Positions 46,167-54,947 of a stretch of 64,000 bases of DNA are shown here, piece after piece. Each line of letters begins with the position of its first letter. Position 1 is the stretch's first letter. The notes below the pieces were generated by a model. The model was not told where the DNA came from, searched no databases, and saw only the letters and a list, made by a program, of their open reading frames with translations. The DNA comes from Chitinophagales bacterium (GTDB lineage Bacteria > Bacteroidota > Bacteroidia > Chitinophagales > JADIYW01): NCBI GenBank assembly GCA_020636535.1, contig JACJXT010000011.1, positions 124,001 to 188,000 of the forward strand, given 5' to 3'. A program made the position numbers and the translations under genes.

Positions 46167-46432
46167 GAGAAAAAAGAAAGAATTTCAATTTGAGTTTTAT
46201 TTTCTCTATAATACAGAGTGTTATACTTTCTTATAACAACCTTCCTTATTCCTTTAGATGTTGAAACAGGAAATAGACTTGGATTTATAGCAATTAATCT
46301 TAGAATTTTATTAATCTCTTCAGATAATTTTTTCAGCTCTCGTTTAGTAAAATATGTTTCAAGATATTGGTAAGTATTAGCCAATTCATTCAAAGCATGG
46401 TTAGTCCAAAAAATGTTATAACCATTTTCCAT
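46139..46432 (-). CDS. RelE/ParE-type toxin with C-terminus replaced by IS sequence
   Basis: 97 residues from ATG 46432 (an ATG at 46486 lies inside the antitoxin gene). Fold pattern IFWTNHALNELANTYQYLE, LSEEINKILRLIAINPSLFP, RKVVIRKYNTLYYREN, IEILSFFS matches ParE/RelE. The native ending NRQNPNKRKM is replaced by SLTPFHKI, read from the IS end (46139-46166). The start overlaps the antitoxin end by 17 bp. ParE-type members poison gyrase and RelE-type cut mRNA; which one is not clear. Loss of the C-terminal motif may have weakened it. Confidence 0.82.
   Translation of the reverse strand: MENGYNIFWTNHALNELANTYQYLETYFTKRELKKLSEEINKILRLIAINPSLFPVSTSKGIRKVVIRKYNTLYYRENKTQIEILSFFSSLTPFHKI
46167..46319. 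repeat. 153-bp direct repeat flanking the IS, right copy
   Basis: Identical to 44187-44339; lies within the toxin gene. Confidence 0.93.
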
Positions 46433-46649
46433 AAACTTTTTTAGCTGCTGAGTTTGGTTGCAGATTTCCATTTTCAGCATCTGCAATTCCTAATTCAATA
46501 GATTCTTTTTCATCTTCAGAAATTTCATTCCACCAATCTTTAGTTTCATTTTTCCTTAATTCAATAATTTTTTGGATTAAAGTACTATCTTCTAATGTAG
46601 TTAACCATTGAATGAGCTCAATCTTAGCATTTAGCAAATTGCTTTCCAT
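46416..46649 (-). CDS. Antitoxin of the ParE/RelE-type pair
   Basis: 77 residues, helical (LLNAKIELIQWLTTLEDSTL, WWNEISEDEKESIELGIADA). This is the form of short antitoxins that precede ParE-like toxins in Bacteroidota: two helices, the W-W-N-E-(I/L)-(S/T) stretch, and a positively charged C-terminal end (AAKKVYGKW). No DNA-binding domain is obvious. Translationally coupled to the toxin. Intact, so it can still neutralise the altered toxin. Confidence 0.8.
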   Translation of the reverse strand: MESNLLNAKIELIQWLTTLEDSTLIQKIIELRKNETKDWWNEISEDEKESIELGIADAENGNLQPNSAAKKVYGKWL

Positions 46650-46770
46650 AATTCAAATTTAATCTATTTTATTGAGTTTCCAAACTTTTAGTTTTCATAG
46701 CTTCTTTTGTAAAAGACGCTGTTGGAAATGGCATTTTATTGCCAATTTAGTCTTATCTTTACAAGCTTAA

Positions 46771-47358
46771 ATGGAAGATTTACAAATCAATATAGAAGCC
46801 ATTATTTTTGCTTCAGAACAACCTGTTTCTGTACAAGAACTCTGCTTGTTTCTCAATAAGCTTCAAGAAGAAAATGATTATGATGAAACTTTTATAGAAG
46901 GCATAGTACAAGTCATCATAGAGAAGTATCAAAATGAAATGTTTCCTTTTGAAGTTGGCAAAGTAGGTGGTGGTTATCAGTTTTTAACCAAAGGAAAGTT
47001 GCACGAAGCCGTTTCTAGTTATTTGAATAGAAATACAGTAAAAAGATTGTCGCAAGCAGCTTTAGAAACACTGTCTATTATTGCGTATAAACAGCCAGTT
47101 ACTAAAACCATTATAGAAACTATTCGTGGTGTAAATGCAGATTATACCGTTCAGAAATTAATAGAATTAGAGTTAATTGAAATTGCAGGAAGAAGCGAAG
47201 AAGTTGGCAAACCATTATTGTATAAAACAACGCCATTGTTTTTAGATTATTTTGGAATTAATGGTTTAGAAGAATTGCCAAAATTGAGAGAATTTGAAGA
47301 AATACAAAACCAAATAGGTGAGCAAGAAAACATCGAACAAGAAGACCAATTATCATAA
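46771..47358 (+). CDS. scpB: Segregation and condensation protein B
   Basis: 195-residue winged-helix kleisin-partner protein of the SMC-ScpAB complex for chromosome segregation. LSQAALETLSIIAYKQPVTK, IRGVNADYTVQKLIELELIE and GKPLLYKTTPLFLDYFGI are family signatures. The C-terminus overlaps the pseudouridine synthase start by 41 bp. Confidence 0.94.
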   Translation: MEDLQINIEAIIFASEQPVSVQELCLFLNKLQEENDYDETFIEGIVQVIIEKYQNEMFPFEVGKVGGGYQFLTKGKLHEAVSSYLNRNTVKRLSQAALETLSIIAYKQPVTKTIIETIRGVNADYTVQKLIELELIEIAGRSEEVGKPLLYKTTPLFLDYFGINGLEELPKLREFEEIQNQIGEQENIEQEDQLS

Positions 47359-48178
47359 GTCTAAATCAAAAAAGAAAGATGAATTTGCTCAGCACATAGA
47401 GCAAACAGTTAAGAAATTTAAAGAACCAAGAGAGAAAAAAGAACCTGGATCTAATGAAGTTAGATTGAATAAGTTTATTGCTAATGGCGGAATTGCTGCT
47501 AGAAGAAAAGCAGATGAGTTAATTAAAGAAGGTGCAGTTAGTGTAAACGGAAAAGTAGTATTAGAACCTGGATTTAAAATCAAATCTAAAGACAAAGTTA
47601 CTTACAATGGCAAAGTTGTAGAAGGAGAGAAGTTGTATTATGTGCTTTTAAATAAACCAAAAGGTGTTATTACTACTACTAGTGATGAAAAAGACAGAAA
47701 AACAGTAATGGATATTGTTGACATTCGCAAGAATGTGCGTCTTTTTCCTGTTGGTCGATTAGATAGAAATACAACAGGGTTGTTGTTGATTACTAACGAT
47801 GGAGATTTGTCGCAACAGTTGGCACATCCTAGTAGCAAAATTACCAAAGTCTATCAAGCAGAATTAGATAAACCATTAACCGAAGCCGACTTAAATAAAA
47901 TTAAAGCAGGTTTAACTTTAGAAGATGGCTTAGTAGAAGTAGATGAAGTAGCTTATACTTTACCACGAGGCGATGACAGACATGTTGGTATTGAATTACA
48001 TGTAGGCAAAAACAGAATTGTAAGAAGAATATATGAGCATTTAGGTTACGAAGTAAAAAAACTAGATAGAGTACTTTACGCTGGATTAACTAAGAAAAAT
48101 CTACCACGAGGCAAATGGCGTTTCCTTACAGAAAAAGAAGTTATCTTTTTAAAATATTTTATCTCGAAGAAGAAGTAA
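47318..48178 (+). CDS. RsuA/RluB-family rRNA pseudouridine synthase
   Basis: 286 residues. Lys-rich N-tail, S4 RNA-binding domain (RLNKFIANGGIAARRKADEL, VSVNGKVV), then catalytic GRLDRNTTGLLLITNDGDL with Asp in RLDRNT, and RQVKREL-like HVGKNRIVRRIYEHLGYEV. Most like RluB. The start is GTG 47318, inside scpB; no other start precedes the S4 domain. Coupled translation with scpB is common across bacteria. Confidence 0.9.
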   Translation: MSKKTSNKKTNYHKSKSKKKDEFAQHIEQTVKKFKEPREKKEPGSNEVRLNKFIANGGIAARRKADELIKEGAVSVNGKVVLEPGFKIKSKDKVTYNGKVVEGEKLYYVLLNKPKGVITTTSDEKDRKTVMDIVDIRKNVRLFPVGRLDRNTTGLLLITNDGDLSQQLAHPSSKITKVYQAELDKPLTEADLNKIKAGLTLEDGLVEVDEVAYTLPRGDDRHVGIELHVGKNRIVRRIYEHLGYEVKKLDRVLYAGLTKKNLPRGKWRFLTEKEVIFLKYFISKKK

Positions 48179-48218
48179 ACTAAAAAAAGATTTAACATCT
48201 ATAAAATTTTATTTTTTA

Positions 48219-48247
48219 TAAATTTGTAGTGTTTACAGTTTGTAAAC
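48219..48247 (+). promoter_or_regulatory. -7 box and operator-like palindrome before the HEPN unit
   Basis: TAAATTTG (48219-48226) matches TAnnTTTG; GTTTAC-AGTTT-GTAAAC (48231-48247) lies exactly where transcription should begin, 10 nt before the first ATG. An operator at this place suggests autoregulation, as in toxin-antitoxin operons. Confidence 0.5.
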
Positions 48248-48257
48248 AAGAATAATT

Positions 48258-48743
48258 ATGGAAACATCTAGTAAATATCAAACAAATTCTACAGAAAATA
48301 ATTTAGATAAGTGGTTTGATGATTTAATTAATCAGTTACACATAGATCATTTACAATTATCAACTAAGACTGCAGATGCTGATAAGGAAAACTTTTATCA
48401 AAACTTAATTAGCAATAATGTTGATGGAATGTTAGATTCAATGAATAAAGACAGAATGCAGTATTATATTTCAAATATACTTTTTTCGTATTCTAAAGAA
48501 TTATTTATTAGATTGCAAAATAATATAGATAAAATTAAAATTGCTGTAGATTATTCTAGTACTAAATTATTGGTTTGGTCTGAAATTCCATCAGAAAATG
48601 AAGCTTATTATGAAGATGCATTGCTATTATCAGAAGCAAAGGTAAGTGCCATTTATTTTGATAGAGGTTTTAGTATATCTTCTACTATAGTTTCTAAAGA
48701 AGATAATATAAAAATTCCTACTCAATATAAGTTGCTTAATTAA
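48258..48743 (+). CDS. Hypothetical protein, partner of a HEPN-like protein
   Basis: 161 residues, soluble, acidic. Helical first half (LDKWFDDLINQLHIDHLQLS, MLDSMNKDRMQYYISNILFS), beta-strand rich second half (KIKIAVDYSSTKLLVWSEIP, SAIYFDRGFSISSTIV). No match that I recognise. It is the first gene of a two-gene unit, 8 bp before the HEPN-like gene, with an operator-like palindrome upstream. The arrangement and size would suit an antitoxin or a ligand-sensing partner; this is inference. Confidence 0.6.
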   Translation: METSSKYQTNSTENNLDKWFDDLINQLHIDHLQLSTKTADADKENFYQNLISNNVDGMLDSMNKDRMQYYISNILFSYSKELFIRLQNNIDKIKIAVDYSSTKLLVWSEIPSENEAYYEDALLLSEAKVSAIYFDRGFSISSTIVSKEDNIKIPTQYKLLN

Positions 48744-48751
48744 ATACTACC

Positions 48752-49234
48752 ATGCCTTTGTTTGAAGAACACTTAAAACAATCTAAAAATAATTTACAGT
48801 TCTTAGAAAAAATAAACAAAGAAAACCTTTCTTTTTTTGATTGGAAAGTTACGGTTTGTTTTTATACTGCCTTACATATAATCAATGCACATATTTGTAA
48901 GAAAACAGGTGTGAATTATAAATCGCACGAAGAAGTTGATAATGCAATAAATCCAAATAAACAATTATCATTATCTAAACTAAACGAATCAAATTATTTA
49001 GCATATAAAAAACTACAGAATTTATCAAGAAGATCAAGGTATTTAGTAAATGAAAGTAATATAAGATCTAATGATGCTTGTTTTACAGAACAAAGGCATT
49101 ATAAAATGGCATTACAATACTTACAATCTTTAATTAATTTTTTTGAGAATGAATATGATGAAAAATTAATTGTAATTGAAGTTTTGTGTCCAGGTTATGC
49201 AGAATCTGCTAATTTTATAACTACCAGAACTTAA
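48752..49234 (+). CDS. HEPN-like protein
   Basis: 160 residues, all helical. Pattern DWKVTVCFYTALHIINAHI, then KSHEEVDNAI and YKKLQNLSRRSRYL resembles a HEPN group with 'D-W-x5-FY-x-A-L-H', 'S-H' and 'Y-x2-L-x3-S-R-x2-R-Y' elements. The usual RNase motif R-x4-6-H is not evident, so it could be a non-catalytic or nucleotide-transferase-associated member. The last 14 bp overlap a convergent gene. Possibly the effector of a small toxin-antitoxin-like unit. Confidence 0.6.
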   Translation: MPLFEEHLKQSKNNLQFLEKINKENLSFFDWKVTVCFYTALHIINAHICKKTGVNYKSHEEVDNAINPNKQLSLSKLNESNYLAYKKLQNLSRRSRYLVNESNIRSNDACFTEQRHYKMALQYLQSLINFFENEYDEKLIVIEVLCPGYAESANFITTRT

Positions 49235-50654
49235 TTTTTCCAGCAGCGAACCAACACATTCTTAGTAACATCCAACCATTGGTAAATCGTGAGATATTGG
49301 TATCACCATAAGTTCGTTCTCTATAACGAATTGGTAAGTCTATTATTTTTAGATTCAGTTTATACGCACCAAATAATAAATCGAAATCACCAAAAGGATC
49401 GAAATCGCCAAAAAACTTTCTATTGGCTTTTAATTGTATATAATCTTTTCTAAACATTACTTTAGTGCCACAAAGTGTATCTTTAATTGGCTGTTCTAGC
49501 AACCAAGAAAAGACTTTGCTAAAAAACTTATTGCCTAAAGTATTTAAAAAACGCATAGCTTCTTTATCCATTTGATACACCAAACGAGAACCATTAATAA
49601 ACTCTGCTTTTCGTGTAGCAATAGCATTATAGAATTTTGGTAACTCTTCTGGCGGAACCGTTAAGTCTGCATCGAGAATCATTAAGATGTCTTTGGTTGC
49701 CATGTCATAACCTTTTCTTACAGCATCGCCTTTGCCTTTACCATCTTGTTGAGTAATTTTTATATCATGCGTTGATTTATATTTTTCTTGCATTTGTTGA
49801 ATCACTTCCCAAGTATCATCACTTGAGTTGCCTTCTACAAAAATAATTTCTTGTTCTTTGCCAAATTTTGGTAATCTCAAAATAGCATTTTCAATATTGC
49901 CACTCTCGTTTCTTGCAGGAATACATATAGTAACACTAAACTCATCACTAACTGTTGCTTCTGTTTCTGAGATATAAGGTCGTGCAAAAATAAATTGATT
50001 TAAACACAGACTTTTTATCAAAGGCAATTTTGCAATGTATTTATTGAAAAACCAAGATATAATTGGAATATTAATAGGTATAAGCAATCGTCTATTAGTT
50101 CTGTAAGTTTCAAATCCACTTAAATACAACAAATTAGAAATGTCGCTTTCGTTTAACCAATTTTGATGTGGCGATTTTTTCTTGATACCAATTAACTCAC
50201 CAAAATTTAAAAGTGGTTCCCACCAATGATTATAGTACGAAATAATAATTCTAGTATTCGCATGACAATTTTCTTTGATAGAATAAAACACATCTTGAAT
50301 ATTGTCTAAATAACCCACTACATTATTAAAAATAATTACATCAAACTTTTCTTTGAGCGAAAAATCTTCAGCATCCATTACAAAGAAATCTGCATTGGTA
50401 ACATTTTCCTTAGCAACAGCAATCATGTTTTCGCTAATATCTATACCTACTTTTTTGTTGGCAATTAACTTTGAAAGCGTATTGCCTGTACCACAACCAA
50501 TTTCTAATACACTACTATTTTCTTGTAGAAAAAAATTCAGATACTTAACAATATCGTTTTCATAATAGTTAAATCGTTTTCTATAACCATTGTATGAATC
50601 AGCTAGTTGATTAAAGTGTTCATGTATCTTATTTTTTCTTATACTTAATTCCAT
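49221..50654 (-). CDS. Fused SAM methyltransferase and GT2 glycosyltransferase
   Basis: 477 residues. Residues 1-220: class I methyltransferase with SVLEIGCGTGN (49-58), VGIDIS and an acidic post-I loop. Residues ~240-477: GT2 family of the polyprenyl-phosphate (DPM1-like) kind, VTICIPARNESGN (241-253), EGNSSDDT (274-281), LDADLTVPPEE (DAD 328-330), and RYRERTYGDTNISRFTNGW. The GT2 end has no strong transmembrane pair. Fusion suggests the two steps act on one glycan or lipid-linked precursor. Last gene of a five-gene minus-strand operon. Confidence 0.85.
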   Translation of the reverse strand: MELSIRKNKIHEHFNQLADSYNGYRKRFNYYENDIVKYLNFFLQENSSVLEIGCGTGNTLSKLIANKKVGIDISENMIAVAKENVTNADFFVMDAEDFSLKEKFDVIIFNNVVGYLDNIQDVFYSIKENCHANTRIIISYYNHWWEPLLNFGELIGIKKKSPHQNWLNESDISNLLYLSGFETYRTNRRLLIPINIPIISWFFNKYIAKLPLIKSLCLNQFIFARPYISETEATVSDEFSVTICIPARNESGNIENAILRLPKFGKEQEIIFVEGNSSDDTWEVIQQMQEKYKSTHDIKITQQDGKGKGDAVRKGYDMATKDILMILDADLTVPPEELPKFYNAIATRKAEFINGSRLVYQMDKEAMRFLNTLGNKFFSKVFSWLLEQPIKDTLCGTKVMFRKDYIQLKANRKFFGDFDPFGDFDLLFGAYKLNLKIIDLPIRYRERTYGDTNISRFTNGWMLLRMCWFAAGKIKFW

Positions 50655-50657
50655 GTA

Positions 50658-51404
50658 TTATTTTTTCTTAATAATGATTGTTTGAAACATAGCAATATAT
50701 GGTAAAATTGGACTACAAATCTTTTCTATAAAGTTAATTAATTTATAGAAAGTAAAAGGCACTAACGCAGGTTTAGATAAACCACCAGAAAGCAAATATT
50801 TAAAAGGAGTATGATACTTAAATGCTACGAGTTCTAAATTGGGAAATAATTGATTGAATTTTTGAATATCTCTTTTAAATATAATATATGGTAATGCTCC
50901 ATTAGCATCACTTAATGGACCCTTGCTTTCAAATTTCCAATCAACGACATTTTCTTCAAATGGTTCATGGTGAAAGTTTTTATAGATGAATCTAGAAAAT
51001 AGAGTATTTGCTGGTTCTACCATATAAATAAATCCATCTTTATTTAAAACTCTATCTGCTTCTTTAAAAAATGCTTCATTATCTGGTATGTGATGTAAAA
51101 CATTCAGCATAAAGATAGACTTAATTGTATTATCTTCAAAAGGCATCTCAGTTGCAGAGAATTGCATATCACAGCAATCTAAAGGCATAATGTCTGAAGT
51201 AATTACTTTTGGATAAATGTCTTTTAAAAAACCACCACCAGCACCAATTTCTAAAATTTTTCCTGTAGTAGTATTGGCTTCATCATACTGTTTAAACTCA
51301 TTATACCAATCGGTATGAATTTGTTTTAAAAAAGGTTTTGATAAAACAATGGCTCTATGTTCTAATGTCGTTTCTGGTTTGTCTAATGTATTTATATCAG
51401 TCAT
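50658..51404 (-). CDS. Class I SAM-dependent methyltransferase
   Basis: 248 residues. SAM motif GKILEIGAGGGFLKDI, then FEDNTIKSIFMLNVLHHIPD and EADRVLNKDGFIYMVEPANT. Methyltransferase_11 type. Substrate unknown; sits 3 bp upstream of the MT-GT2 fusion, so it probably modifies the same glycan. Confidence 0.82.
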   Translation of the reverse strand: MTDINTLDKPETTLEHRAIVLSKPFLKQIHTDWYNEFKQYDEANTTTGKILEIGAGGGFLKDIYPKVITSDIMPLDCCDMQFSATEMPFEDNTIKSIFMLNVLHHIPDNEAFFKEADRVLNKDGFIYMVEPANTLFSRFIYKNFHHEPFEENVVDWKFESKGPLSDANGALPYIIFKRDIQKFNQLFPNLELVAFKYHTPFKYLLSGGLSKPALVPFTFYKLINFIEKICSPILPYIAMFQTIIIKKK

Positions 51405-51419
51405 TATTATATGCTAATA

Positions 51420-53174
51420 TTATTTATTTATAATTCTAATAGAATCTATATAATTATAATTAATTTTATAGAGTGTAGATTTTTCAAACTGACCTTCATT
51501 GTGTATCTCTTCAAATGCATTTGGATATTTTTGTGCTATATAATAAACATATCGATGCATAGTATTTACAAATTGATTAGCAATATATCTGTTCGGGTCT
51601 AATCTTAATTCAGAAGTAACGATGTAATTTACTTTATTTTGAATTAATGGATCAAGCAAAGAGTCTGCATCTTGAGTTGGAACATTATAAACAGGATAAA
51701 ATTCTTTTCCACCAGAAAAAATATAAGACATTGGTGCTTTTCTAATTGCAATATTTTCCTTAGGTAGATTGTCTTTACACCAAATACTCATATTTACATA
51801 GTTTTGCCAATCTGGAGTATAGCCATAGGCAGGATTACCATTTATATTTTCTATAAACATTGGAAACCTTTCTTTTCCATTTGTAATAGTTGCTTTTAGA
51901 TTAGATACAAGTAATATAAATAGAATTAAAGGTAGTGCAAATTGAGTAAAGCTAAATTGTTTTCCTAAAATATAAAATAGATAGAAAATTGTAAATAGTA
52001 TGAACGGCAAATACACCATAATTAATCGAGTTTGTCCCCAAGAGGTGTGTAGTGTTACAAATGTAACGGCTAGCATTGCCAAAAAATAAAGTGTAGAAAA
52101 GAGTAAATATTTTTGTTTGTTTTTATAAATATAAAATAAACTAACGAGTATTATTACTATAGAAATTATTGTTAACATTGTATTTCTTTCGGCTGTTTCT
52201 TTTACAAAACCAAGTACATAATAAAATCTAGAGGAAATATAAATTTCGCAGTTTCCCCAAAATCGTTCCACAAAGCCCCAAGTTGTTTCTTGTCCTAATT
52301 GTTGATTGTAAACATCTTTTTGAAACATTAATTTACTTTGAGCAGCAAACTGTGAGTTTGCTGCTGGCCAAATAAGTGTAAGTATTAATTTATATAAACC
52401 ATAAAAAATTCCAAAAGAGACTATAGATAAAGCTGCTGGAATATATTTTTTTTCTAGAATGAAATAGATAACAATAACAGCAATAAAAATAAGTGCCACA
52501 TTTCTAGTTAATAACTGTAGTAAGCAAATAGCACCAACAATTAAAAACTGCCAAGCGTTCTTTTTTATATCAAAAGTATTGGAGTCTAATTTGTCAAAGA
52601 AATTAAAAAGTACATAAAAACTTAAACCCATTACAAAAAATGAAAGTGTTTCAGCATAAGTCAAACTAGCATACATTAAATATGGAAAGTTAATAGCTGT
52701 GATTAATAGTGCAGGAATAAGTATTAAATACGGAATTCTATCTTTAAATGCTTTATAAGTAAACCAAAGTCCTAATACAAAAAAGAGTAACGAAAACAAT
52801 TTCATTAGCACCAGTTTTATCCCAAATAACTTAATGACTAGTCCTAAGAAAATTGGATATAAAGGAGCATTGGCTGTGTAAAAATAACCAAAAAAGTTTT
52901 TAGCATAGTTTGCACCAGCTTCTATATATAAAGAATCGTCATTTGCTGTAGAAACTTTTGCATCAAAACAGAAAAATCCAAATAATATTGCTAAAAACAA
53001 TATTAAAATAATATATTTTTTTTGATTGTTCTTAAAATGGTTTTCTAAGAAAACAAACAAGTCACTATTTTCTGTTTTTTTGTGGGTTGATTTAGGTGTA
53101 ACAGTTTGTTGTTTATTACTTGTTGTAGCATTGGCTTGATGTTGTTTTCCTTTAAAGTTTTTTTTCTTACTCAT
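51420..53174 (-). CDS. GT-C-type integral membrane glycosyltransferase (GT39/83-like)
   Basis: 584 residues. Basic, Gln/Thr-rich cytoplasmic tail (1-45), then about 11 membrane helices. The first loop has ANDDSLYIEAGANYAKNFFG, with the acidic pair expected for polyprenyl-phosphate-sugar GT-C enzymes, and APLYPIFLGLVIKLFG. The C-terminal soluble domain (PAYGYTPDWQNYVNMSIWCK onward) is typical. Transfers sugar from a lipid carrier to an extracytoplasmic acceptor. Overlaps the FkbM gene by 4 bp. Confidence 0.78.
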   Translation of the reverse strand: MSKKKNFKGKQHQANATTSNKQQTVTPKSTHKKTENSDLFVFLENHFKNNQKKYIILILFLAILFGFFCFDAKVSTANDDSLYIEAGANYAKNFFGYFYTANAPLYPIFLGLVIKLFGIKLVLMKLFSLLFFVLGLWFTYKAFKDRIPYLILIPALLITAINFPYLMYASLTYAETLSFFVMGLSFYVLFNFFDKLDSNTFDIKKNAWQFLIVGAICLLQLLTRNVALIFIAVIVIYFILEKKYIPAALSIVSFGIFYGLYKLILTLIWPAANSQFAAQSKLMFQKDVYNQQLGQETTWGFVERFWGNCEIYISSRFYYVLGFVKETAERNTMLTIISIVIILVSLFYIYKNKQKYLLFSTLYFLAMLAVTFVTLHTSWGQTRLIMVYLPFILFTIFYLFYILGKQFSFTQFALPLILFILLVSNLKATITNGKERFPMFIENINGNPAYGYTPDWQNYVNMSIWCKDNLPKENIAIRKAPMSYIFSGGKEFYPVYNVPTQDADSLLDPLIQNKVNYIVTSELRLDPNRYIANQFVNTMHRYVYYIAQKYPNAFEEIHNEGQFEKSTLYKINYNYIDSIRIINK

Positions 53175-53920
53175 AGTTGTTGTTTGGTTAAGAATAAATC
53201 AAAATAAAAAAGACGCTCTTTGGCTTTAGTTTCGTATAAACTCAATTCTTTCTTATCAAATATAGATAATTTACCATTTATGTTTTTATAGATAAACAAA
53301 TCAAGGTCTTCTAATTGTTGATACCAATTATCTAGAGCAATTCCACATTGAGCAATTCCGTATGGATAAAACTCAGTAATAATTTTCAAATCATTACTGT
53401 TTTTAATTAAGGATTGCATTCCTTCAAAAGCATAATATTCAAATCCTTGAATATCTATTTTTACAAAATCAATATGTTTTTCTTTTATAAAATTGTCTAA
53501 ACAAACAGCATCTATTGTTTCTTTTGAAGTAAAATCTTCATTTGCAAAAGTTTTGTGGTCAACATTCATTAAATCAGATTTGTACAAAGTCAGCACTTCA
53601 TCTTTATTGCCAACAGCTTTATGAAATAGCTGTACATTTTGCAAATGACCACAGTTCTCTTGTAAGTGTTTAAAATTAGTACTATCTGGTTCAAAACTAT
53701 AAACTTTACCATTTGCTCCAGTTAATTCAGAAAGCATTTTCGTATAAAAACCAATATTCGCACCAATATCTAAAATAATAGCATCTTGCTTTACATATTG
53801 TTTAATAATTTGTATATCGTATTTGTCATTTCGTTGCTTAAAAATAGGATACAATTTATTGTATATAGGAAATGCATTTTGATATAAAAAATTACCAATT
53901 TTTATAGAAAAAGAAGACAT
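53171..53920 (-). CDS. FkbM-family methyltransferase
   Basis: 249 residues. ILDIGANIGFYTKMLS (SAM motif), KVYSFEPDSTNFKHL, HIDFVKIDIQGFEYYAFEGM are the FkbM signatures, usually O-methylation of a sugar or polyketide hydroxyl. Second gene of the operon, 2 bp after the oxygenase. Glycan O-methylation is the best guess. Confidence 0.85.
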   Translation of the reverse strand: MSSFSIKIGNFLYQNAFPIYNKLYPIFKQRNDKYDIQIIKQYVKQDAIILDIGANIGFYTKMLSELTGANGKVYSFEPDSTNFKHLQENCGHLQNVQLFHKAVGNKDEVLTLYKSDLMNVDHKTFANEDFTSKETIDAVCLDNFIKEKHIDFVKIDIQGFEYYAFEGMQSLIKNSNDLKIITEFYPYGIAQCGIALDNWYQQLEDLDLFIYKNINGKLSIFDKKELSLYETKAKERLFYFDLFLTKQQL

Positions 53921-53922
53921 AT

Positions 53923-54870
53923 TTATTTTTTTAAACCAATTTCTCTTAATCGTTCATCTAAATATTCGCCAGCAGAAATAGGTTCGTAGTGAATTGGATT
54001 TTCTGTAGTAACACAACTTTCTAAACAATCTAAACGCATTTCACTTCTTGGATGTAAAAAGAAAGGAATAGAATATCTTGCAGTACTCCATTTTTCTCTC
54101 GGCGGATTAACAACTCTATGTGTGGTAGAACGCAACTGATTATTAGTTAATCGTTGTAGCATATCACCAACATTTACCATAATTTGATGTGGTTCTGCTT
54201 TCGCAGCATGCCAATTGCCTTCTAAATCTTGTACTTGTAAACCATCAGCACTTGCACCAACCAACAAAGTAATTAAGTTAATATCTTCATGTTCTTCTGC
54301 TCTTATTGCAGATTTTGGTTCTTGTGTTATTGGCGGATAAAATATGGCTCTTAAAATACTATTGCCATTATGAATTTTAGCATCAAAATAATTTTCATCT
54401 AACTCTAAAAAGTTAGCAATTGATCGTAGTAAGTGTCTGCCAGTATTTTCAAAACTTTTATATAAGTCTTTTCCATATTTTTCAAAATCAGGTAATTCAT
54501 CTACCACAATATTATCAGGATAGTCTGCTTCAGGCATTACTTCACCTTCTACATATTGACCTATTTGCCAAAACTCTTTTAAATCAGCAACTTCACTTTG
54601 TTTTGCTTTCTCTCTACCAAACGAAGTATAACCTCTTTGTCCTGCTAATTCTACTTTTTCATAACTCAATTTTGTTTCAGTAGGCAAAGCAAAAAACTGT
54701 TCCACTACACTGTAAAAATTATCAATTAACGCTTGCGGAATACCATGATTTTCTACAGCAGCAAATCCTATTTCTTGATATGCTTTTCCAAACTGCTGAA
54801 TAAATTTTTGCTTTCTTTCAGCATCACCAGATAAATAATCTTCTAAATCAACTACTGGAATATAACTCAT
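53923..54870 (-). CDS. 2-oxoglutarate/Fe(II) oxygenase (isopenicillin-N-synthase-like)
   Basis: 315 residues. N-terminal DIOX_N-type segment IPVVDLEDYL, GFAAVENHGIP; iron ligands His and Asp in EEHEDINLITLLVG and the last His in STTHRVVNPP, with the 2OG-binding Arg in ARYSIPFFLHP. A complete active site. Similar bacterial enzymes hydroxylate small molecules or have unknown substrates. First gene of the glycan operon; its role there is unclear. Confidence 0.88.
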   Translation of the reverse strand: MSYIPVVDLEDYLSGDAERKQKFIQQFGKAYQEIGFAAVENHGIPQALIDNFYSVVEQFFALPTETKLSYEKVELAGQRGYTSFGREKAKQSEVADLKEFWQIGQYVEGEVMPEADYPDNIVVDELPDFEKYGKDLYKSFENTGRHLLRSIANFLELDENYFDAKIHNGNSILRAIFYPPITQEPKSAIRAEEHEDINLITLLVGASADGLQVQDLEGNWHAAKAEPHQIMVNVGDMLQRLTNNQLRSTTHRVVNPPREKWSTARYSIPFFLHPRSEMRLDCLESCVTTENPIHYEPISAGEYLDERLREIGLKK

Positions 54871-54947
54871 ACTTTATTTTTATGGTAAAGATAAAAATAT
54901 TAAATTCAAAACAATTAAGTTTCAATGTTTTTTCCTAAATACTATAT

